Assembly: GCA_013397455.1 (NCBI GenBank)
Contig: VYZB01000238.1
Span: forward strand, 1,262,369 to 1,326,368
DNA length: 64,000 bases
Reading direction: 5' to 3'
From: Crotophaga sulcirostris
Taxonomy: Eukaryota > Chordata > Aves > Cuculiformes > Crotophagidae
Part shown: positions 13,301 to 26,198 of the stretch, piece by piece
Layout of the letters: each line of letters starts with the position of its first letter
Position numbering within the stretch: position 1 is the first letter of the stretch
The notes under the pieces: model-generated
What the model was told of the DNA's origin: nothing
Database searches by the model: none
What the model saw: the letters and a program-made list of their open reading frames with translations, nothing else
Position numbers and translations under genes: made by a program

Positions 13301-14684
13301 ATACATATGCTTCAGCAAACGTGGAGTATGGTGCAGTTATGAATCCAAAAGAAAATACTACCTACGTATTTACAGATAACCTGCACGGATCAGCAACCCA
13401 ATAACTAAAGTGGGTAACAACTTATACCAGAGTTAGAAGACTTTCCTGTGAGCAAGCAGTCATGAAATCACACAGAGACTGCACGAAGAACAACGAGGTA
13501 ACACAGAATGTGCTGCCTGGTACACATCTGAAAGAGAATGGTATCCAACTCCAGCTCACAGTTTCAGTAGGGAATCCCCACCATATTCCAAACTTTTTCG
13601 CTTGCCTTTGTTGGGAACGGTGAGATCAAAGTTTGCATTTCTCTGGGACGGCAGCATTGAAGTTCATTTGGCAGCACATAGCAAGGGGACACGGAAGAGT
13701 GAGAAAGAACCTCTGTAGGTACCTACAAAAAGCAGTTCCTTCCCACATCCAGGGAATGGCACCATATTTCTAATGATTGTGCTTAGCACACTGTAATGCT
13801 CATACCTACAAGATAATGAAATGCCAGAGCTACTACTAATGCTAGTAAAAATGCTAGTACTAATTCTGCTTCTACAACCCCTATAATAATAAACACTCCT
13901 CCGCTGCCTTTTGTTTCTGACACAATCATTACCAAATGTGAAATGCCTTCTGAAAGATGTTTTTTTCCCCTGCGCCTTTCAGCTCTGTCTCTGAAGATGA
14001 AAACACATAGGTTACTACTTGTACAAGAGGCTAAATCCAGATACGCAGCATGGAGCTCCCATCTGGAATTCTCCACATAATGTTTTCACAACTATACAGC
14101 GCAGTAAAAGTGTATTACAAATCACAAGATTTTTCCAGCATTAGCCATGAAGGTCTAGCTAAAACCAAACTCATTTTAATGCAGGACCCTTGATTAAAAT
14201 TCAAGGCAGAGTCGAGGAGGGGGAGAAAAAAAAAGGCAAGTGTACCATACCAGCATCCTTACCAGGTGGTTCACTAATCTGCTTCAGGAGCTTTTTTGAG
14301 CTATTAAATCACTAAAAAAAGAAGTCTGCCATCAATTTTGGCCGTTAAAGTAAAGATCACAAGGTTTATAAATTTTTGTTCAATACTAGGCTATTTCCAC
14401 TGAACATGTCATTTTATTGTCTTTTAAAGCAAACACCTACTTCACTAACGGTCTGTTATCATCAGAACTCAAAGCTACATCTTCATATTCCAGTGGTAAC
14501 TTAAAAAACGCCTCAAGGAGGAAATTACCAAATCGCTAAAATCAAATATGCTTTGAAGAATATTTAGGGTCTGTATTTAGGGGTGGGGAAAGATGTGCCT
14601 TTTAATTACTTTTTAATTAAATCAGCTTTGAGTGTTAAAGTTCAGAGCATTAGAAACTGCTTTGATGTTTCACTTCACATAGCA
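10393..14684. other. Intronic DNA without recognised genes
   Basis: A somewhat GC-richer, pyrimidine-rich patch at 10.9-11.4 kb carries an open plus-strand frame of 189 codons (10811-11380) overlapped by a second 94-codon frame. It is rich in Ser, Pro and His and shows no known domain, so I read it as chance. The rest is AT-rich. Confidence 0.5.
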
Positions 14685-15198
14685 TCAGTCTTTTAGTACA
14701 GTATAAACAATCATGTTCCCCCATCTTGAGATAAGCTGCACATCATGTGAACGTGTAACTGAATCAAAAGCAGCTGTCAACTTAGACAAACCCATCAACT
14801 CTATCCATGACTGGGCAAACGCATGCTGTAAGTAGAAGACATTTAGAAAGATACTAAAAGCATTTTGTAACTTCTCTTCTACTGGAGTCATCTGTAACTT
14901 ATTTAAATACTTTGGCAGTTGTATTAAGGCACCTTGCAGTCCTGAGAGCAGCAATGGAACAACACTTTGGACATTCGAAACATGAAAGTCTTCCTACAAC
15001 CATCATAGCAAAGGTCCTTGCTAGAAGAGTCTCTGAAGCCCCCATAGGTGGAATGACCCTCCGGGGTAACACATTAAGAGAATAAATTTTTCTTGTAGTG
15101 TTCAGCTCAGCAGGTGCAACACTTGCCCCACTGCTGCCACTGGGGGACAGGGTAAGGGCAACCGGAGAACCAAGGACACCAGGAGTGAGCCAAAACAA
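14685..15198 (-). pseudogene. Possible frameshifted coding remnant, unidentified
   Basis: Two consecutive minus-strand frames read like one protein split by a frameshift. The upstream frame (about 15198-15000) contains FWLTPGVLGSPVALTLSP and KIYSLNVLPRRVIPPMGASE. The downstream frame (about 14997-14685) contains LLLSGLQGALIQLPKYLNKL, KLQNAFSIFLNVFYLQHAFA and WIELMGLSKLTAAFDSV and ends VLKD-stop at 14685. The change of frame falls near 14988-15000. After the stop the sense strand becomes A-rich (about 14600-14625), which could be a decayed poly(A) or ordinary AT-rich DNA. The composition (amphipathic, Leu-rich, few low-complexity runs) is unlike most noise ORFs here. I do not recognise the parent. 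It could be a processed pseudogene in sense orientation to RASSF3, an unrecognised exon, or chance. Confidence 0.35.
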
Positions 15199-18100
15199 GA
15201 GGGTGCTGCCAATAATTCACCGACTGGAAACACACTCCATACGTTCACCTCAGGCACACGTGAGCATAAAGCAGAGTGTTTTTTATGACAAAATACAGGA
15301 TTAACTTCCCAGGAACCTCACTGCAATTAGGTGATCAAAGAGAAGTTAAACTGACTGGCATTACACCACCTGTTGTGTTTCAAGCCGACTTACTTGATTT
15401 TCTGACAGCTGGGTACTCCAATAGGGTTATTGTTTTACAGACAATTCCATTCTTATTCAGAACTCAAGAAAGGTGTACACCAGGAATTGTTTTCCTCGTA
15501 CTTTATAACAAATCACAGTATCAAAGCAACCACAAATGCCCTATAGTTTAATAAACCAAGGATGAATTCCTGATGGAATATGCTCCACCAGCAACAAGAG
15601 CCACTTTGTATTTGACATCCACCAACTTAATAAGCATCACTAGCTTTGCTCCTTGCCTAAATACCTGGCATTTATTTGGGATAATGTTATGTACACTGTA
15701 ATCAGGTCGAAGACATAGGAACTGTCTATGCTTTGTGCTGGCTACTTGGCACCCAGTCTAGTCCAGAACATAGAAATCTCACAACACTAAGCACATGAGC
15801 TGTCTGCTTCATTTTACAGAAGATCAAGAAGTCAGACCGGGGTGACAAAAAGGCAGATTCTTCTACTCTTTCATTACACAGCCTACTGAGTATTTTCTCA
15901 ATAAAACAGTTGCAACTTACAGCACAGAATTAAAAATCTTGTAGAAGATATTTTCTTTAGCATATTTCAATTAAAATGTGTTGGGTTTAGGCAAGCTGAG
16001 TTTTATTTTGCTAACATTATACTTTTGAAAGAGCAGAAAGAATATTTCCTAGGCAAGCAAGGGACCGACAAAAGTTCAGAGAAGTGGATCATATGGTCAG
16101 CTGAACATTAATACTGTTTTTCAAGTTCTATGAAAACAAACTTGTTCCCATGAAGGCCAAATCAGACCCCAAAGCAACACTTTGCAGCTGATACAAAGAA
16201 TGCTGAGAGAAGATATTTAGATTTGTCAGCGATTATGTTATAAACCACAGCACTGCAAGTCAGTCACAGATTGAGAAGGGAAAATAATTTGTAACCAAAG
16301 AATAAAACAGGCTACCACTTGGCCAGGACCTTGAAGAAAAAAAAGGAGGGGGAAAAATGGTTCTCTACAGGAATAATTCTTTATACACTGTCAGACATGA
16401 AGCCCAAAGAAACAAACCTATGAAAGGCAACTCTTTACGTAAGTTAATTGAACTTTACATTCAATGAGAATAGAAAAACACAGTTTACATTAATGTGATC
16501 ATCTAATTCAGAGGTTTCTCTGACTGACATCCACTTGCTGTCTCCTCAGACAGTCTATGTCCATGCACTAGATTCTTACCACTACAACAAATTACAAGTA
16601 AAGCAATACAACCGTATTTTAAGAGTAATTTCCCCAGGCAAATATCTAAATTTATAGTTTAGCAAACAGAAAGAGATGGTCCAGTCTTTGAACTCTTCAG
16701 TGGTCCCACTCAATAAGAATATCTTATCTAGCTAACGTGAATCCATCCACTTAGATTCCAAGATCCACTTACTGGGCTCTTTTGAGCAACTGAATGGTTT
16801 TCATTACAGAAAGAGCTGATTAAGACTGCTTTCATTAGTCATCACCCCACACAGCATATTATTTGAAGGGGAAAAAGGTGTTCCCTTAATTCAACAACTA
16901 AAGGGTCCCTGAATGTTAAGTTAAATACTCCCAGGATTTGGTTTATTTTAACCTGACGTGCTAACTGATGAAAAAAATACAAACTGTCCTTAATATTAGA
17001 TTTTACATCAAAATTACCTCACAAAGACAGAAACCTTTTTAAACACAGAAAACAAGACTCTTAGAGTTAAAAGGCCATACTTTAAGAAGACACTGTATAA
17101 GAAAAGTAATACTGTGCTAAGTTAAGCTCCATGAAGGTTGGGAGTATCACAACCATAGGAAGATTTCTTCATTAAGGAGAACTTGATCTTTCATTAAAGT
17201 GGACTTCTCTCGTGCAGATTATATGGGAGTCTGATTACCGCTCGCATCAGGTTGCCTGCACAAGCAATGCTCCTCTGACTGTGTGCCTGGTATTCTTCCA
17301 GCATTTGTACACAGGCACCCAACACAGCAACTGCTCCAAGTATGAACTTTTAATTCAACTGTGCATTTTTGTACAAGCGAAGACATCTGCACTCTCTCAT
17401 GCAGTAATATAAACTGGCCATTTTTTAGCCTACACGTACAGTAGGACAGATACAATACTTTTTCCTCCTTCTTTCAGTCAGAGTTCCTGAAAGACAATCA
17501 AGTCACAAATCGAGTCACATCTCAAATGAAACCTTTACCGCACCTCATACACAACCAGGATAATTTGCTTAATTTGCTCTCAGCAGCAGATGTTTTCTTA
17601 TTTATCAACCTGCAACAGAGCATGTCTTCTATGCAGACTCCTTCCTTCTCCTCCTCCATTCCTTAACTAACAAACATGAAGGCAATGTTTACCTCAAGCC
17701 TTCAGTTGCAAGGGCAAAACTGCCAGGTCCACCCATCATAGAGAGTTAAGAATTTCTGCAGTTTTCAGGAGCACCACCCATTTTGGTATTTACCCTGTAC
17801 TATATCATGGAAAAAAGAGCCACCACAGGAGATTAAGTTTTGGATCACAGGTACTCCTGCTGCTGGAAATGGGGAGCCTGCACATTTGACAGGATTAAAA
17901 CGAACTTTTCTCCTTTTCATATTTCTGTTCCTTGGTCTTCAACACTTGGGTTAAACAGTTTAGCCTGACAGATCCAGAAACACTTTGGCAGACATGCTCT
18001 CTTCCCACTGCTTTTCAAAGTTAAACACATAACTACAGTTACAAAAAAAGGAGGCTGACCAGTCTTTAAGTCACCAGTCAGGACATTGGCTGCAGCACTT

Positions 18101-18343
18101 ATCTGCTGTGCACTTCAGGCACACCCTAGGTCACTTTCCACATGTCAATTTTGCGACTGCCAGCAAACTAACCAGAGCCACTAAAAAAAATTGGGTTTTT
18201 ACCTTTTACTTCATAAAGGGTAACACAAAATGCATGTCTATGCCTACTCTCTATAATCTTTGAACACACCAACGACAATGCAAGAAAAAAATCATAATAT
18301 AGTGGTTCAAATTACATCTATTGTGAAAAAATTGCACTGACTC
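15199..18343. other. Intronic DNA without recognised features
   Basis: AT-rich. A plus-strand 91-codon frame at 15276-15551 lies next to the possible coding remnant but on the opposite strand and is not recognised. Nothing else supports a gene. Confidence 0.5.
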
Positions 18344-18800
18344 TTACGCTGATCTCACAACAGCACTGAACCTTGAACTTACTCATTTCAGACATTAGGA
18401 CAAACAATGCAGGTCAGTTCTCCCATTATGCAACACACAACCACCAGATTCTCAATCCTTTAAGCAGTGCCAGAGAATATGCCAGTTTGAGTACACATAA
18501 GCACTGTGGGTCATGCTGGAATCCCTAGTGCAGTTGCTAGAGTTTATACAGTTTTACCAGATGCTTCTCAGATGAACCATGAAAACATTTTGCAATGAAA
18601 TGAGAAGCTCTGAACAAAAAGGCCTCCATAATCTTAGCTTATTTATCTATAATTGAACACACTGAATCAAGATACTGGTGGACTGAACAGCAAGATGAGC
18701 AGTTTTTGTCCCTGCGGCGCAGAATTCTTCAGAAGAAGCTTCCCAGTAAAAGAAAAGCAATGCTCTAAATAAACATCTGAACTAAACTCTTCCATCTTTT
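18344..18800 (+). repeat. Inverted duplication, left arm (457 bp)
   Basis: This block reappears in reverse complement at 28132-28588. Aligning base by base (the two coordinates always sum to 46932) I count six mismatches, at 18456, 18552, 18628, 18731, 18774 and 18775, all transitions, and no indel: about 98.7% identity. Homology stops sharply at both ends. The arm is not CR1 or any repeat I recognise. Here it lies in unique-looking intronic DNA, which makes it the more likely donor. Confidence 0.97.
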
Positions 18801-19137
18801 TGGGATAGTGCATTCCTAGGCACAACTATGTAATAAGAAGCCACCAAGGGGAAGCCCTCTATAATAGCAGTTATCGGCCATCAGTGAAGCCATTACACTA
18901 CTTTTGCAGTCTTAACAAATTTCATCCATCTCAAACTTTTCTTCAGGGGGAACAAGCCAAATCATGGGATCCCTACTTCAGTGGAAAGAAGATTAAGCAC
19001 TTAATTATTTAGCAAAGAACCATTCTCAGTCAGAGCAGAATTTGATCTTCAGTTTTTATTATTACTAATCAGGCTTTAGAGAAACCACATTGCTTGGGTA
19101 CTGCCAACACAAGTTACAAGGACTGCACGCTGTGAGG
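18801..19137. other. Intronic DNA between the left arm and a CR1 tail
   Basis: I see no gene or repeat. It has no counterpart beside the right arm at 27.5-28.1 kb, so the duplication does not continue into it. Confidence 0.6.
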
Positions 19138-19288
19138 AAGTCACCGTTCCCGGAGGTGTTTAAGAGGAGATTGGATGAGGCACTCAGTGCCATGGTTCAG
19201 AACATGAGTTGGTGTTAGTGTTGGGTTATAGGTTGGACTCGATGATCTCAAAGGTCCTCTCCAACCCTGTAATACTGGGATACTGTGA
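19138..19288 (+). mobile_element. CR1 LINE 3' end fragment
   Basis: The segment reads CCCGGAGGTGTTTAAGAGGA, GATGAGGCACTCAGTGCCAT, GGTTGGACTCGATGATCTCA, CCTCTCCAACCCTGTAATAC and ends with ATACTG-type octamers. It is the 3'UTR of a CR1 subfamily different from the ATTCTATGATT-tailed copies elsewhere in the window, and the same subfamily as 27376-27515. Confidence 0.93.
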
Positions 19289-22200
19289 AGAACACAGCAT
19301 GGTCAGACTGGGCATTCATGTACTTGATCACACCTCAAATCAATTAGGAGACAGAACACAAGACAAGAAGACCTAACTATGGACAACAGGGGTAACCAGA
19401 AAAGATTACAGACGTCTGCCTTTGTAATTTGCCTCTACTGTATTACTGTATATAATTTCTGAAAGAAATACACTTGCAAACACCATTTTCCACAATTACT
19501 TACTGGGCAAAGAGCGAAACGAAGAACCTGACAATCAGCACATCAAGTACTCCAGCATACCCAGCTTGATGCTTTCTCTGAGGCAAACAAACCACTGCTG
19601 TTTTTACTATTATTTTCAGCACAGCGAAGGTTCCTCCATATACCGGAACACAAATTCCTCCTGAGCACACACAGAGATGAGTAACTAGAAAATGATCTTA
19701 ATTGCTACATAAATCACATCTGGCTACTTAGCATAGCCAAATACATGTCTGTATAGGAAGCACTCTCCTCAAAACTGTCTGCAATATTTCATCAACTTCA
19801 CAAAAGAGCAAGTGCGCTGAAAAAAACAGAAGGAAAGCAGCAATTATTCATCCCAAGTCAATTCATACCTGCCTACAGAAATATGTGAGCTTTGTTACAG
19901 GCATCTACACACATATAAAAGCTTGACAATATTGTAGGCAGGTAAGCACTGCACCAAAACTGCAAAGACAGTACGTTTGCTAGCTTCAGTCCCACCAGGG
20001 CACACTCCCAAAGTCTGTGGGATGTAATGGTTTGCAGACCTTCCTGAATGTTGGTCTCAAAAGGTATAAATCTGTATGTGTGTTATATTTTATACATATT
20101 AAAAAAAAAACATATTTTTTTTTTAATGAGAGTACATATATGCATATATACATAAAAGCCCTACTACTTCAACCTGAGAGGAAAGTGTGGTACATGTTGA
20201 ACTGCCTGGCCCAGTGCACTGCCTGCAGAAGTCCATAGGGCCTTAGCTGCCTGTCCAGGAGTAGACTTGAACAAGGGAGACCCATCACTCTCACTTCCCT
20301 TCCCGACGCTTGCGTCGCTTGGCTTGGCTCACAAGTATGCTGTCACAGGCAAACACTGCATTACAGATTGACTGCTTCATCTAAAATCCTCTGTTAATCG
20401 GTTTATTCGCAACTGTTAATCCAACTCTGATGCCACTGACTTTTTACACAAAGGACAAACTGAAGCATCAGTTCTTACTGCAGTTTTTCTTCATAATTCT
20501 GCTCCTACAGTGGCTAAATGTTAGCCAGCAAGAACCTGTTCCAGAATCATTATTCTGATGTTGTTCTTACACACGGGTCTACTGTTGAAATAAGAGATCA
20601 TGAAAGAGGAGTACCAAATTGTCTCTTTCAGTAAGTAACTGTTTATGGAGTTTTAAAATATCTCTCTAGTGTATTCAGAGGATCCTGAGCTCAACTGCCC
20701 TGCAGAGCACCTCCCTGAATTCACCAGACTCTTTAGTTAAAACAAAACTCCTCGTGTCTGCATGTCTGTTCACATGTGTCTAAAGAAGCCTGAGTCTAAA
20801 CATTTTGGACCATAAGGCTATACGTGCCCAGTACTTTGACATGAGTGAAAGTTCAAAGGTCCAGCAGTTCTGCCCTTCTGCCGACACACTTAGATAAAGC
20901 CATAGGATTATCCCAACTCAATTACATCACTTAAATCACAAAACACCCACACATACCAGGTACTCCGGCTCTTACCAGTGAGAAGTGTAGCTATTTTACT
21001 ACAACACACAGATAGGTGAATCAAAGTCTCTTTTTTTTCTTCAAATAAAAGGAAAAATAAATCCAGTGTTTATCTGCCAGAGATGCATGTAATATAGTAT
21101 TAATACAATAGACTAAAGAAAAAAGTAGAAAGATAAGAGTTAGTCACCTAGTCTAATACTACCTGCCACTGTTGCTGTACTCATGACACTAAAACTGCTG
21201 AATGTAACAGCACTCATAAGATGTTTTAGTGACCTGAACTCTTCATAGGACAGTACATTAATCCACCTCTCCTAAACTTGTTTCTTAACTATATGAAATG
21301 GCAACCACTAGCACACAAGAACCAAAGTCCCCAAAGTTTAAACTGATGATTCTAAGAACAAACTGCGATGATAAACTAGTGTCCAGCAATCAGCATGCTC
21401 TGCCTGCACTGGGCATAAATCCCATTTCATTTCTAGAGGCCATCAGACACCAGAAGAGGACTTGGAGTTCACCCCACAACGGCCACCATGGTCCTCCAAG
21501 CTACTGACACCCATGTCACATCAAGCACTCTGAGAGGAGAGTGAGGCAGAGAAACACAAAATAAGGACCGCTAGTTTACTCTGACAGTGATGTGTGCTTA
21601 AAATAGACACAATCTCTATCCCGCTCATTCCTTCAACTCTTAACTTTCAAGTATTTTAGTAACAAGGTTTATCCCATAATATTCACTGCCAAATGGATTA
21701 AAAAAAAAAAAGGAAGAAGAATGAAACGTTACTGGATATTTTTAGTCTTTTTCTTTTAATGAGCTTCATGACTACATGTCAAACACAAACCTAAACTTTT
21801 TGGCTCCAAAACAAGCCTATAATTAGAAACCTCATTTGTTCTGGTAGTCAGGAAAGTCATTTTCCCTGGGGAATGCTACAGAAAGAAAACCCAGGAAGAA
21901 CAGTTGCAATGGCCAAACAACGCGAAATTGTTAATAACGGACACCCCTGACATAAAGCCATCCTAACTAGACTTGAGCAGTTACAAATTACATTTTTACT
22001 CCTAGAAACTGTTTTGTTCCCAAATAAAATGCTTTTTCTGTCTCTCTTTGTCTCATTGAATGCCTCAACACACTGACTCTGCAAATTCACGTGGAACAGA
22101 CCTAAAAAAAGACTTCTGCACCCTGAAGTTTGTCTACTTTTTCACATTAGCACCAGCTCACCCATTCAAAAAAAAAAAATAGAATTGCTACACCCTTCCC

Positions 22201-25200
22201 TGCAAACCACCTCTTCCAAAACGGAATGAGAGATGTCTAGTTACCTTGCCAGGACTAGTTATGGATGAGACTTTCACCCTCTGCCTTTTGCCTCTCCTCT
22301 ACATACGTTCTCTGTTCTTTTTTATCTGCTTTTTTATTAATTTCCTTTCCCACCCCCATTACCACACCTGCAAATTCCATTGACGTGCAGAAACGCCACC
22401 AAAACAATGTCATGGCAGGGGGCACCGGGTGCAGGGGAAGGAACTAACACAGCAGATCTGGAAGCTGTGAAGACCAAGACCAGTAAGGGGAAGAGAGAGG
22501 GAAGAATCAGACTTCAGACAGGGAACGACTGGTGCTGACAGCAAGGCAACAAGCACATTCTCGGGCACAGGAGGAAAGTGCATCTTTCTGGAAACTGCCA
22601 ACAGAAGCAATGGCATTTTTTCCATAAGCACTTCTACAGAGCCCTATACAACCTGGTGAAAAAAAAAAAGCACAGTGGCATTTTTCTTTAAAGAGCAGCA
22701 TCCAAGTGTGAAACTTCCTATCTCCAAGCTATTTTGCATTAGACGTCAAACAGAGCTTGCCCGCATTTTGCATGCAAACTATTCACAATTCAGATGCCGA
22801 ATACAAGCTGCAGGATGTGCCCTCTTCTAACAGCTGGGATCCATGATCTTCACAGCACAGCCAGCTTCTGAAGCAGAGTTTCCCAAAGCACAGCAGTGTC
22901 CTCTCTCACAGATCCCTCACGCACAAGGGCAGAGACAGACAGTGAGAGAGATCTCGCCCATAGCCTCTTCGCATGTTTCTAACTCTTACAGTGGAAGGGG
23001 ACACTGAAATGCAGAGGGGGCAGAACCAAGCACAAGGATGTCCCGAGGTGTTTGCAGTGATACTCACAGAAGACATGAGCTTAGCAAGGCTGGGAACTAA
23101 CCCAGATGCCAACCACAACGCTTGAAAAGCCACTGGCCATCAAGCTGCCAGAGAAAGGAGAAGTATTTCAAGGGTTTACATCAACCCTGCTCAAAGTGGG
23201 AGAACAGGAGGAACTTGTGCAGGGAAGGGGAGCATAGAAAACACGCAGGAAGATGTGTATCCTTCCAACATATGGCAGGGCTTGCAGGAGCAGGCATGGC
23301 TGTTTTCACTTTTCCTGAAAGAATGGGGGTGGGCAGGAATGAAAGGAGAAGAGAAAGGGGTCAGCTTTCAAAAGTTTTCAAAACATCTTATTTCGGTATT
23401 TTCTCTACAGGGAACGGATTATTTCCAAAGGCTTGATCATACAGAAGCATGGATCTGATCTTGAAAAATCCTGTGCACATGGATAACTTTACCTCACATG
23501 AGTGGTCACACTGGCAGGACAAGAATATTTACAGTTCCTCCTTTTTTCTTTTCTTTAATGAGTCATTGCAATCATGAAACAGGGCCACACTGAGCTTAAT
23601 CTAGCCACCAGTACTTACAATTTTACTACAGACATGGAAGATAAGAAAGATTAAGTGAAGCTAAACTTTCATAGGCAACAACACAGAATAAGGCAACCTG
23701 CATTTTATGCACATTGCCCTCAGATTAAAGTACGTCTTTCTTAAGAAACCACTTCGGGACCACTGCTCAGCCCCAAAACACCCTGCTGTCTGACATATGC
23801 TATAACGGTTTTAATGCTTCACTTATTAGAAGTGGTATTAGGAGAAGAGAGAAATCTTTAACCACTCTACAGATGAGACATCTCAGGTGAAACCCAAAGG
23901 TACTACCACAAGATTTTTACACCAGAATTGGTATCACTCCACTAATCCTGCAGAAACTAAGGTACATAAGCAAGCCCATCCCTGCCCCACTAAATGGAAG
24001 ACAAAAATTCACCTAGCTACTTAATTTCCATTTTTACTTCTTTTCTGTGGAAATCCCAACAAAACATGCCCAAATGCTACTACTCAGTTTTTCTACAGGC
24101 ACAGCTGCAAGCCAAATGCTCCAACCCATTTCTTCCCCATGAGAAAGGGGGCAGAGGGAGCCAAAACAGAGGGATAAAATTAATTGCCAGTGCTAAAAGT
24201 CTTCTACAAGAAAAGAAACCCACACTGCTAAACTTAATATCTGTATAGTTGAGAAAGACACAAACAATAACTAACAGCTCCCCTCTTTTCTCTTTGCTCA
24301 AGGGGACATAGTATGCATTTTTTGACTAAACCTCAAATACAAACCAAAAGTAACATCCTCATCCGTACAAAGAGACTTATTATGACTGTTATTGCTGGAA
24401 GGGGAAACTCACTCTTACTGGCCACATGACTGTTGAAACCTACATTCAGCATTGTTTGGAGATTTTTTTTCTTCCCTCTATAACTCAGCAGCTCAGAGCA
24501 ACTGGTAATAACTATATGACTAGAAACATTATCTGAGCATTTCTGATGCTGCAGAGTCAGCAATACAGACAAATTTGTTCCAGGCTACTAAACACACATT
24601 TAAACATGTACCCTGCAGCATCTCACTGTAGTATTCTTTTGGGAAACATTACTAGAGCATAATATGAAATTTTTGGGTTTTTTTCCATCCCTCCTTGCCT
24701 GGAAACATTAACATCACATACAGCGATTTACACTTTTGCACAATTTACTACTTATACAACTAGTACTTAGTTACACAACTCATACAAAAGCATTACAAAG
24801 ATACACATGTGGTTTTAGGATCTGAAGACCTGGGCCTTCTCACATCCCATGATACAGCAGCTCCACACAGCCTGACAGCAGCTCAGTATCTGTTCACACA
24901 GGACCTCAGACCATGGTCCTCCTCTGGAAGGGCCAGGTGGCCACCAACGCTGGCCAAGTAGGTCAGCAGATGAAGTTTGAGGGCATTCTGCAGGACTTGA
25001 CCAACTTACAGAGAGTCCCTCAGGTTAGTGGGAGGCTGAAACTCAAAACAGACAAGAAAAAGATGACCCCTGAGGATGGGTGCAGTGAGAAACACCCTGG
25101 GGAGGCAGCCGTAACCTGATAAAAGCTGGTCCCAGGCTATTTGCACAAGGCGCCTGGGCTCAGGTGTAGGGAGAGGGCGCGCCCAGGCTCCCTGCCAAAT

Positions 25201-25956
25201 TTCACAAAGGAAGCCAAAGCTCAAGAAAGCTCTGCCCTTCCTCAAACGGGAGCAGGAGTTTCCCGAGGGGCAATTAGAAGGCTTAGGTTTTAAGCAAATC
25301 ACAAACAAGGCATAACAGATGGAGAACCTGAAACAGAAACCAAGGTTGGCTTTCTGCAGCACAACACAGACTGGAGAAACAGCTGTGGGCAACCAGCAAT
25401 GGGTCTTGACAAACCCCAAGGGCGGAACAGAGGGCACCCAAGGTATCCAGGCTTTGACAACCAAGTTTATAAATAGGTCTTCATAGCAGCAATAATATTG
25501 GCATTGAAGTCCAGTGGGGAAAAACCATCAAAACCATGCATGAAGAAACAGGCACTGAATGGAGAGAAGCCACAGACTCCACTGGGAGCAGGGGAAGAAG
25601 AGCTGGCATAAACAAAACATGCTGCTAGCTTAGAGTTTCCTAAGACACAAACCACCTCGAGAAAGAGATCTGGTGCTCTGGGAAGAGAAAAATGAGAGGG
25701 GGTGAACTGCTTAGCTGGAGAAACGTGATGTTTACCCTACATGGTTTAACGACTGCTCTGGATCAGACAGGGACTGTTCATTTTGTGTCCCTGACACCAG
25801 TTTTGCTCCTAGGAGAGCGGCTGGGTCTGTCAGGGGAAGGCTTCCTCGGAACACCAACACTTCTCACTCTGCCTGCAAATCTTCCATTGAGATTTCAACG
25901 CTGCCCACAGAAGGGGTTCGTTAGGGATTTTTGCTTTGTTTTTTTCATACAATCGC
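19289..25956. other. Intronic DNA without recognised genes
   Basis: AT-rich up to about 24.8 kb. It holds an A/T hairpin at 20098-20127, followed by an alternating purine-pyrimidine AT stretch to about 20155. From 24.9 to 25.5 kb the sequence is more mixed and carries an open minus-strand frame of 152 codons (25006-25464) and a plus-strand frame of 68 codons (24913-25119), neither with a motif I can assign. Confidence 0.5.
20098..20127. repeat. Perfect A/T hairpin with 13-bp arms
   Basis: ATT plus A10, a four-base loop CATA, then T10 plus AAT form a perfect inverted repeat. It is followed by an alternating ATAT/GCATAT stretch. It may form a cruciform when supercoiled, but may equally be slippage-prone simple sequence. 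Confidence 0.8.
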
Positions 25957-26012
25957 ATCCAGTTCCAACCCCCCCCTTGCCATGGGCAGGGACACCCCCC
26001 ACCAGGCCAGTT
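25957..26012 (-). mobile_element. CR1 LINE 3'UTR fragment, short
   Basis: CATCCAGTTCCAACC, a C-run, GCCATGGGCAGGGACA and CCCACCAGGCCAG are the reverse complement of the CR1 3'UTR seen in the other copies. It is only about 56 bp and lies at the edge of the CpG island. Confidence 0.85.
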
Positions 26013-26190
26013 CTTCACTCCAAAGCCCACTTGCAGTTGATTTCCTGAGCCCGAATGCTTAAACCGAGACGCTTAAAGACTTCTGAGGGCTTTTCCCTGC
26101 CCACGGAGCAGCTGGAGAGGCTGCCACTCACGCCCAGGCGGGCTCGGCGGGCAGCGGGGAGGCAGCCGGCGCGCTCCCTCAGCGCCCCAA

Positions 26191-26198
26191 CACGTGAC
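26191..26198. promoter_or_regulatory. Canonical E-box CACGTGAC in the CpG island
   Basis: A perfect palindromic CACGTG core followed by AC (GTCACGTG on the minus strand) lies about 0.5 kb downstream of the RASSF3 donor in the GC-rich start of intron 1. This is the class of site bound by USF, MYC/MAX and, with the flanking GTC, MiT/TFE bHLH-zip factors. Binding is not shown; a single 8-mer is weak evidence on its own. Confidence 0.4.

Noticed and set aside
15276..15551. 91-codon plus-strand ORF next to the possible coding remnant
   Set aside because: Opposite strand, no recognisable motif, and no junction to the minus-strand frames.
24913..25464. Mixed-composition stretch with open frames on both strands, considered as an ERV or exon fragment
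   Set aside because: No retroviral or cellular motif could be identified, and no LTR pair or splice context was seen.
25006..25464. 152-codon minus-strand ORF considered as an alternative RASSF3 exon
   Set aside because: Contains no RA or SARAH-like sequence and no resemblance to known RASSF N-termini.
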